A stretch of 64,000 bases of DNA from CAZUDO01 sp964618895. GTDB lineage: Bacteria; Desulfobacterota; Binatia; DP-6. The notes beneath the pieces are model-generated. The model saw only the letters and a program-made list of their open reading frames with translations, searched no databases and was not told where the DNA came from. Position 1 is the stretch's first letter. Every line of letters starts with the position of its first letter. The DNA lies in contig CAZUDO010000057.1 in NCBI GenBank assembly GCA_964618895.1, forward strand, positions 186,001 to 250,000. Direction: 5' to 3'. Both the position numbers and the translations under genes were made by a program. Positions 1-9,162 of this stretch are shown here, one piece after another.

Positions 1-95
1 CGGGCTGGGCGTGGGTCATGTAGCACGCCCGACGCATGGTGAATCAGGCGGCCCCCCGGGCACTCGTTCTGCTCCGACGTTCCCGGGGGGCTCCG

Positions 96-251
96 ATGCC
101 CAGCGCGGGCGAGGTGCGGAACGCCCTGGCGGACGATCGCAACCAGATCGCCTTGCCTCCCGGAGCGATTCTCGGCTACCGGGTCGCGGGCCCGTACGCG
201 GTCGTAGTGGACGGCGTCGAGATGGACGAATACGTCGCCTGGGAGGCGTAG
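96..251 (+). CDS. small hypothetical protein
   Basis: Short open frame (51 aa) beginning at an ATG and ending just before the convergent EIIA-like gene. The product is acidic at its end (VDGVEMDEYVAWEA) and has no signal peptide or recognisable domain. An in-frame stop at 21-23 excludes continuation from outside the window; a start at 36 is also possible. I do not recognise a family. Support is only the open frame and reasonable amino-acid composition. Confidence 0.3.
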   Translation: MPSAGEVRNALADDRNQIALPPGAILGYRVAGPYAVVVDGVEMDEYVAWEA

Positions 252-254
252 GTC

Positions 255-725
255 TCAGGGCATCGGACGGGCGTAGCGGCGCAGTATCTCGAGCGCGTCG
301 TGCCCGGTCCGAGCGGCGAGGAGCTCCAGGCGCAGCTCGCGTGAGCGCAGCAAGGTGGCGACACCTGCCAGGGTCTCCAGGTGGTCGGCCCCCGCGTCTG
401 GCGGGGAGACCACCAGGGCGACGATCTGGATCGAGACGGTCGGCACCGGCTCGTAGAGACCTCCCGACGACACGGCCAGCGCGAGCGCGGGGCTGGCGAG
501 GCCAGGGAGGCGGCCGTGGGGGATGCCGGTGTGGATGTCGAGCAGGGCCGTCGACCCTTCCGACTCGCGCGCCATCACCGCGTCGATGGCCGCTCGGTTC
601 GAACCGCTGGGAAGCTGACCACTGGAGACGAGTGTCTGCACGAGCCCGGCGATGGTGTCGGGGAGGGTGCGCCACGGCGGGTCGATGTGAACCAGCGCAG
701 GTCGGAGGCTGGCGAGGAACCGCAT
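255..725 (-). CDS. PTS EIIA type-2 (EIIA-Ntr/fructose-like) domain protein
   Basis: A 156-aa single-domain protein. The sequence around DIHTGIPHGR matches the active-site motif of type-2 (mannitol/fructose/Ntr) EIIA domains, with His70 as the phospho-acceptor. Length equals a free-standing EIIA-Ntr (PtsN). In that family the protein is phosphorylated by an NPr/HPr-like donor and usually regulates potassium or nitrogen physiology rather than sugar import. No transporter EIIB/EIIC, rpoN or hpf gene is adjacent, so it is an orphan. It is the last gene of a minus-strand run. The family call is good; the regulatory role is inferred. Confidence 0.8.
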   Translation of the reverse strand: MRFLASLRPALVHIDPPWRTLPDTIAGLVQTLVSSGQLPSGSNRAAIDAVMARESEGSTALLDIHTGIPHGRLPGLASPALALAVSSGGLYEPVPTVSIQIVALVVSPPDAGADHLETLAGVATLLRSRELRLELLAARTGHDALEILRRYARPMP

Positions 726-930
726 CGCGCTACTGGCGGGGGGCCTTAGGCACCCCGCCAGCCTGAGGTGGGCGATGGCCGGTGCAGCCCTCGTGGCCGG
801 GTCCGATCGCTCGCGTGGACACGCCCTCCATCTCCATCCTCTGGCACGTCTGATTACTGCACGCTCGCGTCGAATGCCAGCAGGGGACGTGCGAACCGCG
901 AGCCGTGTTGTGAGGGTGCCGGCCGTTTCC

Positions 931-2157
931 CTAGGTCAAGGCACCCGCCGCACGCAGAGTGGCGACTTCGGCTGCTGAGTACCCGCAGACGTCCTGCAGG
1001 ACAGTGTCCGTGTCGGCACCCAGGCAGGGTGCGGCGCGTCGCACGCCGCAGTCACTCGCCGACATACGCCACGGTACGCCGAGATGTCGCCGGACACCGA
1101 CCTCGGGATGAGGCAGCTCGACGAAGAAGCCGCGCTCGGCGAGATGTGAGTCCTCGGCGATGTCGCGATTGGTGGCTGCCGTGAAGGCGGCGATCCCTAC
1201 GGCCTGGAGCTGGGCCGTGGCCTGCTCTGGCGACCGCTGGCGGGTCCAGTCGGTGACCAGGGCCTCCAACTCGTCCTCGTGCTGCTTGCGGGCAGTCGCG
1301 GTGGCGTAGCGGTGGTCGGTCGCCAGCTCCGGGTGGCCGAGCAACGCTGCCATCCGGCCCCAGGTGGCGTCGTCCTCGACGGCGAGTGCGACCCAGCGAT
1401 CGTTCCCCCCGGCGCGGAATATGCCGTGGGGAGCCATGGACGGATCGCGATTGCCGTCGCGCTCGGGCTGAGTGACGTTCATGGTCCACGCCATGATGGC
1501 CTCGGGGAGAACGGCCATGGACGTCTCCCACTGCGACAGGTCGATGTATTGACCGGCCCCTGTGCGGGCACGATGGATGAGCGCGGCGAGCAGGGCCACG
1601 GCGCCGTGGAGCCCCGCCGTGGGGTCGCCGTAGGAGACGCCGACGTGCATCGGCGGGAACCCACGATAGCCCGTGACCGACGACAGTCCCGACAGGGGCA
1701 CCTGAGCCGGGCCGTACGAGACCTTGTCGTGGTCCGGGCCGGTGGCACCGTAGCCCGAGAGTGCGATCATGATGAGGTCCGGCCGGTCTCGACGGAGCAC
1801 CTCGTAGCCGAGCCCCATGCGATCCATCACGCCGGCGGCGAAGTTCTCGACCACCACGTCGCTGCGTGCGCACAGCCGGCGGGCAACGTCGAGGGCTTCC
1901 GGCCGCTTCAGATCGAGCGTGATGCTGCGCTTGCCCTGGTTGTACTGGTTGAAGTAGCCGCTCTTATTGGGGCCGGCGCGATCGCCGCGCGGATACGGCG
2001 GAAGCAGTCGGGTCACGCACGGCCGACTGGCCGTCTCCACTCGAATGACATTCGCCCCCAGGTGAGCGAGCTGGAGCGTACAGTGGGGACCGGCCCAGAC
2101 CCAGGTGAAGTCCGCGACCCGGATCCCTTCCAGAGGTGCGCGTCTGGTCGGAGTCAC
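931..2157 (-). CDS. CaiB/BaiF family CoA-transferase (class III), copy 1
   Basis: A 408-aa protein starting at a GTG whose last two bases overlap the stop of the preceding CoA-transferase (GTGA), so translation is probably coupled. Class III CoA-transferase features are clear: N-terminal EGIRVADFTWVWAGP, the nucleotide-binding-type QGKRSITLDLK stretch, and SYGDPTAGLHGAVA holding the expected catalytic Asp. These enzymes move CoA between carboxylic acids such as carnitine, bile acids, oxalate or aromatic acids; the substrate cannot be read here. Two adjacent paralogues may form a heteromeric enzyme or act on successive intermediates. Confidence 0.88.
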   Translation of the reverse strand: MTPTRRAPLEGIRVADFTWVWAGPHCTLQLAHLGANVIRVETASRPCVTRLLPPYPRGDRAGPNKSGYFNQYNQGKRSITLDLKRPEALDVARRLCARSDVVVENFAAGVMDRMGLGYEVLRRDRPDLIMIALSGYGATGPDHDKVSYGPAQVPLSGLSSVTGYRGFPPMHVGVSYGDPTAGLHGAVALLAALIHRARTGAGQYIDLSQWETSMAVLPEAIMAWTMNVTQPERDGNRDPSMAPHGIFRAGGNDRWVALAVEDDATWGRMAALLGHPELATDHRYATATARKQHEDELEALVTDWTRQRSPEQATAQLQAVGIAAFTAATNRDIAEDSHLAERGFFVELPHPEVGVRRHLGVPWRMSASDCGVRRAAPCLGADTDTVLQDVCGYSAAEVATLRAAGALT

Positions 2158-3356
2158 ACGGCACCCGTGGCGCGCAGCGGTGCCGGGTCGAGCCCGATCT
2201 GGGACAGAACATCGTCCGTGTGCTGACCAAGGGTGGGAGCGGGCATGCGGAGGGTCCATGGCGTGGCGGCAAGCTTGTACGGAGCCCCCGGCATGGTGAC
2301 GGTCCCGGCAACCGGATGGCCAATGGTGGCAAAAAAGCCCCGCGCCCGGAGATGCGGGGATGCGAGCAAGTCGCCCATGGTAGATACGGGGGCGAACGGA
2401 ATGCGCTCGCGCTGGGCGACCTCGTACAGCTCCTGGACCGACTGGTTCCGGCACCAGTCCTGCAAGAAGACCTGCAGCGCGTCGAAGTTCCGCCCGCGGT
2501 CGAGCCGGGTGGCGAACAGCTCCATCTGGGCCCACTCCGGGTTCCCCATGAGCTCGACGAAGCGCTGCCACTGGTGCTCCTCGACGGCACACACGAAAAT
2601 CCACCCGTCGCGGCACTCCATGAAGCAGAGCGGCTGGAGGGGCTTGGCCCCGAGGCGGGAGGCCACCAACTGGGAGTAGGGCCAGTACGGATACGTCAGC
2701 TCGAGAATGCTGGCGACACATTCGTGGATCGACACGTCGATGTGTTCACCGCCCCCGGTCGAGAAGGAGGCGAAGACGGCGCCCAGCGATGCTACGGCGG
2801 CGTTCAAGCCGGCCTGGAAGCCGGACTGGTCACCGAACGGCTTGAGCGGTGGAAGATCCGGCTCCCCCGGGAGTCCGTTCAAGGCTGCCACTCCGCCCGC
2901 GCTCCACGTGACGACATCGGTCGCACGGTAGTGCGCGTAGGGACCGGTGATCCCGAACGGAGTGATCGACGTCATCACGAGCTTGGGGTTCCGGCGCGCA
3001 AGGCGATCGTACTGCAGGCCCGCAGCCTCCATCTCCGTCGGGTGGAGGTTGTGCACGAGCAGGTCCGTCGTTTCGATCAGGCGCTCGAGTACGTCCGCGC
3101 TGCTTGCGTGGGTGCAGTCGAGCGTGATGCCGCGTTTGTTGGCGTTGAGGTACAGAAAGAGGCCACTGGTTTCGAGGTGGGGCGTCCCGCCCATGAAGGG
3201 CCCGCGTCTGCGGGCGTGATCCCCGCCCGGGGGCTCGATCTTGATCACGTCGGCACCGAGATCGGCGAGCAGTTTCGTCGCATACGCGGCGCTGACCAGA
3301 TGCCCGATCTCGAGGACGCGCAGGCCGGCGAGAGGACCTGACACGTCAGCCGCCAA
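2154..3356 (-). CDS. CaiB/BaiF family CoA-transferase (class III), copy 2
   Basis: A 400-aa class III CoA-transferase, divergent from the downstream copy. Family landmarks: LAGLRVLEIGHLVSAAYATK at the N-terminus, LGADVIKIEPPGGDHAR, NKRGITLD, and FGDQSGFQAGLNAA with the expected catalytic Asp. Its TGA overlaps the GTG of copy 1 by two bases, placing both in one transcript. The start overlaps the end of the upstream 82-aa gene by 11 bp; MSGPLAGLRV-type starts slightly downstream are possible. Substrate unknown. Confidence 0.88.
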   Translation of the reverse strand: MAADVSGPLAGLRVLEIGHLVSAAYATKLLADLGADVIKIEPPGGDHARRRGPFMGGTPHLETSGLFLYLNANKRGITLDCTHASSADVLERLIETTDLLVHNLHPTEMEAAGLQYDRLARRNPKLVMTSITPFGITGPYAHYRATDVVTWSAGGVAALNGLPGEPDLPPLKPFGDQSGFQAGLNAAVASLGAVFASFSTGGGEHIDVSIHECVASILELTYPYWPYSQLVASRLGAKPLQPLCFMECRDGWIFVCAVEEHQWQRFVELMGNPEWAQMELFATRLDRGRNFDALQVFLQDWCRNQSVQELYEVAQRERIPFAPVSTMGDLLASPHLRARGFFATIGHPVAGTVTMPGAPYKLAATPWTLRMPAPTLGQHTDDVLSQIGLDPAPLRATGAV

Positions 3357-3594
3357 CGGCCAGCCGCACCAGTGTGTCGACGGTCGCCGGCTCGTCGACT
3401 AATGCCAGCCGGGTCATGATCTCGGTGTGGGAGTGCTCGTCCACCGACCATTCCTGTTGCACGCGCCATTCGGCGCCCTCGTGCGCCAGCACCTGCACAC
3501 GGCGTTGGTCGTCGGTCACGCCGATCGCGGCCCGCTCGCTCGGCGTCATGGAGAACAGGACGTAGCCCGCCCGCTTGGTGGTGACGAAGTACAT
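3346..3594 (-). CDS. hypothetical protein
   Basis: An 82-aa open frame overlapping the start of the CoA-transferase gene by 11 bp on the same strand, as in a tight operon. The protein (MYFVTTKRAGYVLFSM...) alternates beta-like hydrophobic stretches with charged residues and lacks signal peptide, Cys pairs or membrane segments. No family recognised. The overlap with a solid gene and normal codon use support it moderately. Confidence 0.5.
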   Translation of the reverse strand: MYFVTTKRAGYVLFSMTPSERAAIGVTDDQRRVQVLAHEGAEWRVQQEWSVDEHSHTEIMTRLALVDEPATVDTLVRLAVGG

Positions 3595-3666
3595 GACCCG
3601 CGAGTCCTACCAAGGTCGCGCTGTGGTGGGCAACCGTGGGCGGTGGTGTCGGGGGGGGCGGAAACG

Positions 3667-4350
3667 CTAGCGCTGGGTGCACACGCCGAGCGTTCCAAAG
3701 CGCACAGCGCGAGAGTACGCGATGACCCGCAGCCCCTGATCACCGAACTCACCCAGGGCGGCGTAGCCCTGGTCTGTGGTCAGGCTGCGCGACCAATCCC
3801 AGGTCTCGGCGAGCAAGCGCTCTCCGTATGTCCGGTGCCAAAGCAGGGTGTCGAATGCGATCTCGGGCGCGCTGCGACGCCCCGGGCGATCCGGGGTGCC
3901 GGGTTCGAGCAGGTTGTCCTGCGCGGCGTAGGTGCGATTGAGCGTGGTCGCCAGGGGGGTGCGGCGCACGAGCCACCAGCCGGGCGCGCACGTCTCTGCG
4001 GTGGCGAACGGCTGGTCGTCGATGATCCACTCTGGCCGGAGCATGTAGCCGGTACCCTTGTGCGTTCTGGGATCGAGGCCGCCGCCAAGGCGGGCCGCCA
4101 GCTGGAGCATGGTGAGCGGCCCGTCGGGAGTACGTGGGATGCGGAAAATCAACATGTCTCCGGCCTCATGCGCGTGCTCGAGCGTGGCCGCGTCGAAGGG
4201 GATCTGATCTGCGGCCGTGCGTTCGGCTGGCGTCAAGACGGCGAGCGGGTCGAAGCCGAGCACCGCGGCGAGCTCTTGTGGCCCGAGAACGGCTCCGCTG
4301 AGGGCTCTGCTCGCCTCCGCGAGGCCAGCGACGTCACCCGTGTGCGTCAT
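3667..4350 (-). CDS. conserved-looking protein translationally coupled to moaA
   Basis: A 227-aa soluble protein with no signal peptide, no Cys cluster, and several Trp-rich stretches (RPEWIIDDQ, CAPGWWLVRR, TWDWSRS). Its ATG overlaps the moaA stop codon (ATGA), a strong sign of translational coupling. I do not recognise the family. Conserved-looking blocks include AGDMLIFRIPRT and LLWHRTYGERLL. Because moaA normally sits with molybdopterin genes, a link to cofactor supply or to a radical-SAM product is possible, but nothing in the sequence shows it. Confidence 0.7.
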   Translation of the reverse strand: MTHTGDVAGLAEASRALSGAVLGPQELAAVLGFDPLAVLTPAERTAADQIPFDAATLEHAHEAGDMLIFRIPRTPDGPLTMLQLAARLGGGLDPRTHKGTGYMLRPEWIIDDQPFATAETCAPGWWLVRRTPLATTLNRTYAAQDNLLEPGTPDRPGRRSAPEIAFDTLLWHRTYGERLLAETWDWSRSLTTDQGYAALGEFGDQGLRVIAYSRAVRFGTLGVCTQR

Positions 4351-5336
4351 CCGCCGATCTGATACATCTGACGTACCTCGGTCGAGCGCCCGAGATTGAG
4401 GTCATGACCGGTGGGCTTGGCGCCGACGGCGCGCAGCAGCAGGGCGCCGAGCCGATCGAGGCTGGCCCCGCTGCGAAGGCTGCTGCGTACGTCGAGCTCG
4501 TCGTCATGCAGCAGGCAGAGATGAAATCGCCCCTCGGCGGTGAGCCGCATGCGGTTGCAGGTTCCGCAGTAGGGCTCGCTCACCGGACTGATGAAGCCGA
4601 CGACACCAAGGGCGCCCGGCAGACGATGATTGCGCGACTCGTCCGCTGGATGCTGTGTGGCGAGCGGCGTCAGTGGCCCGAGGGCGCACTCGATCCGGGC
4701 GCGAACCTCCGCGCTCGGCACGAGACCCTTGCGAGACAGCGCGGCCGTCTCTCCGCCGCCGAGGGGCATGGTCTCGATGAAGCGCACGTGCCACGGACGC
4801 TCGAGCGTAAGTGCGGCCATATCCACGACGTCGTGCTCGTTGAAGTCTCGCACCACGACCGTGTTGATCTTCAGTGGGGCGAGGCCCGCGGCCTCGGCAG
4901 CTTCGATGCCGGCCCATATCTCACCGAGCGTGCCCCACCGCATCACGCGTTGGAGGTGTTCCGGGTTGAGCGTGTCGAGGTGCACGTTCACGCGGCGCAG
5001 ACCGGCGCGAGCAAGGTCGGGGGCCAAGCGCGGCATGAGGATGCCGTTGGTGGTCATCGCGAGGTCCGTCACCCCGCGCACCGAGGCTAGACGAGTGACG
5101 ATTTCGACCAGGTCGGGCCGCAGCGTGGGCTCGCCCCCGGTCAGTCGAAACTTGCGGAAGCCGACGGCCACGGCGGCGCGGGCCACGGTCTCGATCTCGG
5201 GCGGGGTGAGCAGCTCTGCGCTGGGCCGAAAAGTCAGGCCGGCGAGCGGCATGCAGTACACGCAACGCAGGTTGCAGTGGTCGGTCAACGAGATGCGCAG
5301 GTAGTCAATCTCGCGGCCGAAACGGTCCAGAGGCAC
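4347..5336 (-). CDS. moaA: GTP 3',8-cyclase MoaA
   Basis: Radical-SAM enzyme that converts GTP to the cyclic precursor at the first step of molybdenum-cofactor synthesis. The SAM-cluster motif CNLRCVYC, LTGGEPTLR, and the second cluster region CGTCNRMRLT followed by a further Cys (FHLCLL) are visible. The protein ends in Gly-Gly, the functional C-terminal pair of MoaA. I chose the GTG at 5336 because it gives 329 aa and the usual N-terminus PLDRFGREIDYLRIS; the open frame runs further upstream into the preceding prenyl-synthase gene. No moaC, moaE or moeA gene is nearby. Confidence 0.95.
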   Translation of the reverse strand: MPLDRFGREIDYLRISLTDHCNLRCVYCMPLAGLTFRPSAELLTPPEIETVARAAVAVGFRKFRLTGGEPTLRPDLVEIVTRLASVRGVTDLAMTTNGILMPRLAPDLARAGLRRVNVHLDTLNPEHLQRVMRWGTLGEIWAGIEAAEAAGLAPLKINTVVVRDFNEHDVVDMAALTLERPWHVRFIETMPLGGGETAALSRKGLVPSAEVRARIECALGPLTPLATQHPADESRNHRLPGALGVVGFISPVSEPYCGTCNRMRLTAEGRFHLCLLHDDELDVRSSLRSGASLDRLGALLLRAVGAKPTGHDLNLGRSTEVRQMYQIGG

Positions 5337-5421
5337 GCCAGCATATTTGGTCGGGTGTGGCGCGAAGTCAAACCGGCCCGCGACGGGCTGGGGGCCTGGT
5401 CGCGAGGGGGGGCGGACCGGA

Positions 5422-6423
5422 TCAGTAGGTGCGCGCGGTGAGCCCGGTGGCAAGCGCATCCAGCGCGTCACGATAGGGCGACGGCGAGAGCCTGGCGATG
5501 TCGGCGCGCGCCGACGCGACATACGCACGGGCCCGGTCGGCCACCTCGGTGAGCACCCCGGTGCGCTCGATGCACACCAGCCCGGCTTCTACGTCGGCGG
5601 GGGTCGGACGCCGCGTGGCGAAGATGCGCGCCAGCTCGGGATCGCGCGCGAGCGCGAGCACGGTGGGAAGGGACGGGTTGCCGTCACGCAGGTCGATGCC
5701 GCGCGGCTTTCCGGTCAGTCCGGGACGTCCCACAACGTCGAGGAGGTCATCGCTGACCTGAAAGGCCAGACCGATGTGGCGGCCGCAGGCCGCCATGGCC
5801 TCGATCACCGGGGCGGACGCGCCTGCGAGATGCGCGGCCGTCCGGCCACCGGCCATAAAGAGCGAAGCCGTCTTTCGCTCGATGATCTCGGCGTAGTCCG
5901 CCACCGTGACGGTCGGATTCCTGCGGAACCGTCCCTGCATGATTTCGCCTTCGGTGAGGCTGATGCATGCCTCCGCCGCCCAGCGGATGACCTCGGCCTC
6001 GAAGCGCGTGCACAGGGAGAACGCCCGGCTGAAGAGGAAATCGCCCGCGACCAGGGTATCGGCGGTGCCGAACGCCTGCAGGGCGGATGGGCGACCGCGA
6101 CGGGTCTCGCAGCCGTCGATGATGTCGTCGTGCAGCAGCGTCGCCGAGTGGATCAGCTCGAGGGCGACGGCGGCTTCGATGGCGTCGTCGCGACGCGGCG
6201 CGCTCTGCGGGGCACTGGCGTGAAAGGCAAGGAGGACGACGAGTGGACGGATCCGCTTCCCGCCGGCACCCACCAGATGCGTAGCAATGCCCTCCAGCCG
6301 CTCCTCGCGGGAGCGCAGCTCCTCGAGCAGGCGGGATTCGACGCGACCCAGGTCGACGTCGATGGGCGGCGGCGGTTCGAGCGTAGCCGACACCGCCGGG
6401 TCGCTGTGGGCGAATGGCTTCAC
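5422..6423 (-). CDS. long-chain polyprenyl diphosphate synthase
   Basis: A 333-aa all-helical prenyltransferase that condenses isopentenyl diphosphate units onto an allylic primer, typically making the side chain of quinones. Family regions are present: GGKRIRP, the first Asp-rich motif LLHDDIID, GDFLFSRAF, a conserved ERKTASLF region, and the second Asp-rich motif QVSDDLLD. It resembles octaprenyl/heptaprenyl synthases (IspB/HepT group) rather than short-chain IspA. It is the first gene of the minus-strand run and diverges from mrp. Confidence 0.92.
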   Translation of the reverse strand: MKPFAHSDPAVSATLEPPPPIDVDLGRVESRLLEELRSREERLEGIATHLVGAGGKRIRPLVVLLAFHASAPQSAPRRDDAIEAAVALELIHSATLLHDDIIDGCETRRGRPSALQAFGTADTLVAGDFLFSRAFSLCTRFEAEVIRWAAEACISLTEGEIMQGRFRRNPTVTVADYAEIIERKTASLFMAGGRTAAHLAGASAPVIEAMAACGRHIGLAFQVSDDLLDVVGRPGLTGKPRGIDLRDGNPSLPTVLALARDPELARIFATRRPTPADVEAGLVCIERTGVLTEVADRARAYVASARADIARLSPSPYRDALDALATGLTARTY

Positions 6424-6504
6424 CGGACGGCGCTCGGAATCAATGTGAACCGTCCCGCAAAGTCAAGGTCGTGGGACGTTGCCTTCGGTGCGCGAGGTGG
6501 TTAA

Positions 6505-7578
6505 ATGATCTCGATGGCGCTCACGCGTGAACTGGTGCGCGATGCGCTGCGCACGGTGCTGTTCCCGAATTTCCGGCGCGATGTGGTCACGCTCGGCATG
6601 GTCGGGGACGAAATCACGATCGATGGTGGGCGCGTCGTCGTGCCCGTGCGTCCAGGGACCGATAAGGCCGAGGTGCTCGGGCAGTTGCGTCGCGCCATCG
6701 AGGTTGCGGTTGGCCGGCTGCCGGGTGTCAGCGCCGTCGAAGTCTCGCTGGCGGAGGCCGCGGAAGGCCGGGGGCGCGACCCGTTCGCGGGCCGCGCAGC
6801 CCTTCCGGGCGTCGCGCACATCCTCGCCGTGGCGAGCACCAAGGGCGGTGTCGGCAAGTCGACGGTGGCGGTGAACCTCGCGCTCGCACTGGCGGCTGGT
6901 CGTCGGCGTGTGGGGTTGATCGATGCCGACGTCTACGGGCCCAGCCTACCGATCATGCTCGGAACCGACGCCCGTCCTCGGATCACGCCCGACAAGCGCA
7001 TCCATCCCGTCGAGCGCCACGGGTTGAAGCTCATGTCGATGGGATTTTTCCTCGACCAGGAGTCTCCGGTCATCTGGCGGGGCCCGATCGTGATGGGGAT
7101 CGTGCGTCAATTCTTGCACGACGTGGAATGGGGAGGGCTGGACGTGCTGGTGGTCGATCTGCCCCCTGGCACCGGCGACGCCCAGCTGACCCTCGTGCAG
7201 CAGGTGCCCCTCAGTGGAGCGGTGATCGTGACGACACCGCAGGACGTAGCACTTCTCGACGTGGGGCGGGGCATGGCGATGTTCACCCAGGTGCGTACCC
7301 CTGTGCTCGGAGTCGTCGAGAACATGAGTGGCTATGCTTGTGAGCACTGCGGTATGGTCGACCCGATCTTCGGCGGCGGGGGTGCAGAACAGTTGGCGGA
7401 GCGGTTCGGAGTACCGCTGCTGGGGCGCATCCCGCTGATTCCGGCGATCCGGGAGGGGGGCGATCGGGGGCTGCCCATCGTCCTCTCAGAGCCGGACCAT
7501 CCGGCCGCCCGGGTGTTCGGCGAGCTTGCGGCGCGTGTGGCATCCGCCATGCGGTCCGCCGAGGTGCCCGTGGCATGA
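6505..7578 (+). CDS. mrp: Mrp/ApbC iron-sulfur cluster carrier ATPase
   Basis: A 357-aa P-loop ATPase that assembles or carries Fe-S clusters. The N-terminal ~90 residues form a MIP18/DUF59-type domain (LTRELVRDALRTV... LPGVSAVEVS). The ATPase part shows the deviant Walker A STKGGVGKST at ~110-120, then DADVYGPS, DLPPGTGDA, and the metal-binding pair CEHCG. Start is at 6505 or the second Met at 6514. The next gene is a 2[4Fe-4S] ferredoxin, a likely client. Confidence 0.94.
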   Translation: MISMALTRELVRDALRTVLFPNFRRDVVTLGMVGDEITIDGGRVVVPVRPGTDKAEVLGQLRRAIEVAVGRLPGVSAVEVSLAEAAEGRGRDPFAGRAALPGVAHILAVASTKGGVGKSTVAVNLALALAAGRRRVGLIDADVYGPSLPIMLGTDARPRITPDKRIHPVERHGLKLMSMGFFLDQESPVIWRGPIVMGIVRQFLHDVEWGGLDVLVVDLPPGTGDAQLTLVQQVPLSGAVIVTTPQDVALLDVGRGMAMFTQVRTPVLGVVENMSGYACEHCGMVDPIFGGGGAEQLAERFGVPLLGRIPLIPAIREGGDRGLPIVLSEPDHPAARVFGELAARVASAMRSAEVPVA

Positions 7579-7650
7579 GGTGCAGCGTGAACGCCGCATC
7601 CGGGTTGTCAGTCGACCGGCCAGGCGGGTATAGACGGTGCGAGGTTCCCC

Positions 7651-7986
7651 ATGTCCACGATGATCACCGAGGAGTGCATCAACTGCGGCGCCTGTGAACC
7701 CGAGTGCCCGAACACGGCCATCTACGAGGGCGGGGCGTCGTGGACCAACAACGGCCAGTCACACTCCGCGCTGGCTCAGGACATGTACTACATCGTCCCC
7801 GAGAAATGCACCGAGTGCGTCGGCTTCTTCGACCAGGAGCAGTGTGCGGCCGTGTGCCCGGTCGATTGTTGCGTACCCAATCCGAACGATCCCGAGACCG
7901 AGGAGCAGCTGCTCGCCAAAGCGCGCGCAATTCATCCGGAGCAGAGCTTCGGCGCGGAGTTTCTGTCACGTTTCCGGAAGAAGTAG
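7651..7986 (+). CDS. 2[4Fe-4S] ferredoxin (YfhL/Allochromatium type)
   Basis: A 111-aa soluble electron carrier. The first cluster motif is CINCGACEPECPN near residues 9-21; the second set, CTECVGFFDQEQCAAVCPVD near 53-72, has the expanded spacing between its second and third Cys typical of Allochromatium-type ferredoxins, followed by a C-terminal helical extension. It lies 72 bp after mrp. Redox partners are not evident in the window. Confidence 0.93.
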   Translation: MSTMITEECINCGACEPECPNTAIYEGGASWTNNGQSHSALAQDMYYIVPEKCTECVGFFDQEQCAAVCPVDCCVPNPNDPETEEQLLAKARAIHPEQSFGAEFLSRFRKK

Positions 7987-8060
7987 CGGGCGATTTACAG
8001 CCTTTCGCGCGTTGAGTATATGGGTCCCCGCGCGGACGGGGTGCCGCGCACAGGCGAAGA

Positions 8061-9161
8061 ATGGCGAAGATCTCGGTCGGTATCGTGGGGGTGGGCAACT
8101 GCGCGAGCAGCTTGCTCCAGGGGATCGAGTTCTACCGGTCTGCCAAACCCGCAGAACGCGCGCGGGTGGGACTCATGCACGATGACCTGTGCGGCTACCG
8201 GCCGAGCGACATCCAGGTGGTGTGCGCCTTCGATGTCGATCGGCGCAAGGTGGGCCAGCCGCTCGACGTGGCGGCCCTGGCTCCGCCGAACAACACGCGC
8301 AGCCTCTACCCGAAGTTGCCCAGGTCGTCCGTGGTGGTGGAGATGGGCCCCGTCCTCGATGGAGTCGCGGAGCACATGCGCGACTACCCACCAGAAGAGA
8401 GCTTCGTGGTCGCGGACCGGCGCCCCGCCGAGGTCGTCGACGTACTCAAGCGTAGCGGTGCCGAGATATTGGTCAACTACCTCCCGGTCGGCAGCCAGGC
8501 GGCCACCGAGCACTATGCGCGTGCCTGTCTCGAGGCAGGCGTCGGGTTTATCAACTGCATCCCAGTGTTCATCGCGTCAGATGCGCAGTGGGCGGCCGAG
8601 TTCGAGCGTCGAAAGTTGCCGATCGTGGGGGACGACATCAAATCGCAGCTCGGTGCGACCATCGTGCATCGCATGCTCGCCCAGCTGTTCGCCGATCGCG
8701 GCGTGACCTTGGATCGAACGTACCAGCTCAATACGGGAGGCAACACCGATTTCCTCAATATGTTGAATCGTGCTCGGACCGGCTCCAAGCGGCGCTCGAA
8801 GACGGAGGCCGTCCAGAGCGTCCTGCCGCAGCCTTTACCGTGCAGAGACATCCACATCGGACCCAGCGACTACGTGCCCTGGCAACGCGACAACAAGGTG
8901 TGCTTCCTGCGCATGGAGGGACGTGGGTTCGGGAATGCGCCGGTGGAGCTGGAGCTTCGGCTCTCCGTAGAGGACAGTCCCAACTCGGGTGGCTGCGTCA
9001 TCGACGCCATCCGCTGCTGCCGGGTGGCCCGAGACCGCGGCGTTGGGGGGCCGCTGCACAGCGTGTCTGCGTACCTGATGAAGCACCCGCCCCTCCAGGT
9101 GGCCGATGACGTCGCCAAGGTGCAGGTCGAACGCTACCTGCGCGGAGAGATCGAGCGGTAG
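8061..9161 (+). CDS. ino1: inositol-3-phosphate synthase
   Basis: A 366-aa NAD-dependent enzyme that isomerises glucose 6-phosphate to 1D-myo-inositol 3-phosphate. Visible signatures are the Rossmann motif GVGNCASSLLQG at the N-terminus, DDIKSQLGAT with the catalytic-region Lys, and NTGGNTDFLNM. The length matches the short bacterial/archaeal form. One base separates its stop from the GTG of a CDP-alcohol phosphotransferase, so the pair probably makes inositol phosphate and attaches it to a lipid. Confidence 0.95.
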   Translation: MAKISVGIVGVGNCASSLLQGIEFYRSAKPAERARVGLMHDDLCGYRPSDIQVVCAFDVDRRKVGQPLDVAALAPPNNTRSLYPKLPRSSVVVEMGPVLDGVAEHMRDYPPEESFVVADRRPAEVVDVLKRSGAEILVNYLPVGSQAATEHYARACLEAGVGFINCIPVFIASDAQWAAEFERRKLPIVGDDIKSQLGATIVHRMLAQLFADRGVTLDRTYQLNTGGNTDFLNMLNRARTGSKRRSKTEAVQSVLPQPLPCRDIHIGPSDYVPWQRDNKVCFLRMEGRGFGNAPVELELRLSVEDSPNSGGCVIDAIRCCRVARDRGVGGPLHSVSAYLMKHPPLQVADDVAKVQVERYLRGEIER

Positions 9162-9162
9162 C

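Noticed and set aside
839..870. Sigma-54 promoter starting TGGCACG near 843
   Set aside because: The -24 half is good but no TTGC occurs at the required distance, and no plus-strand gene follows.
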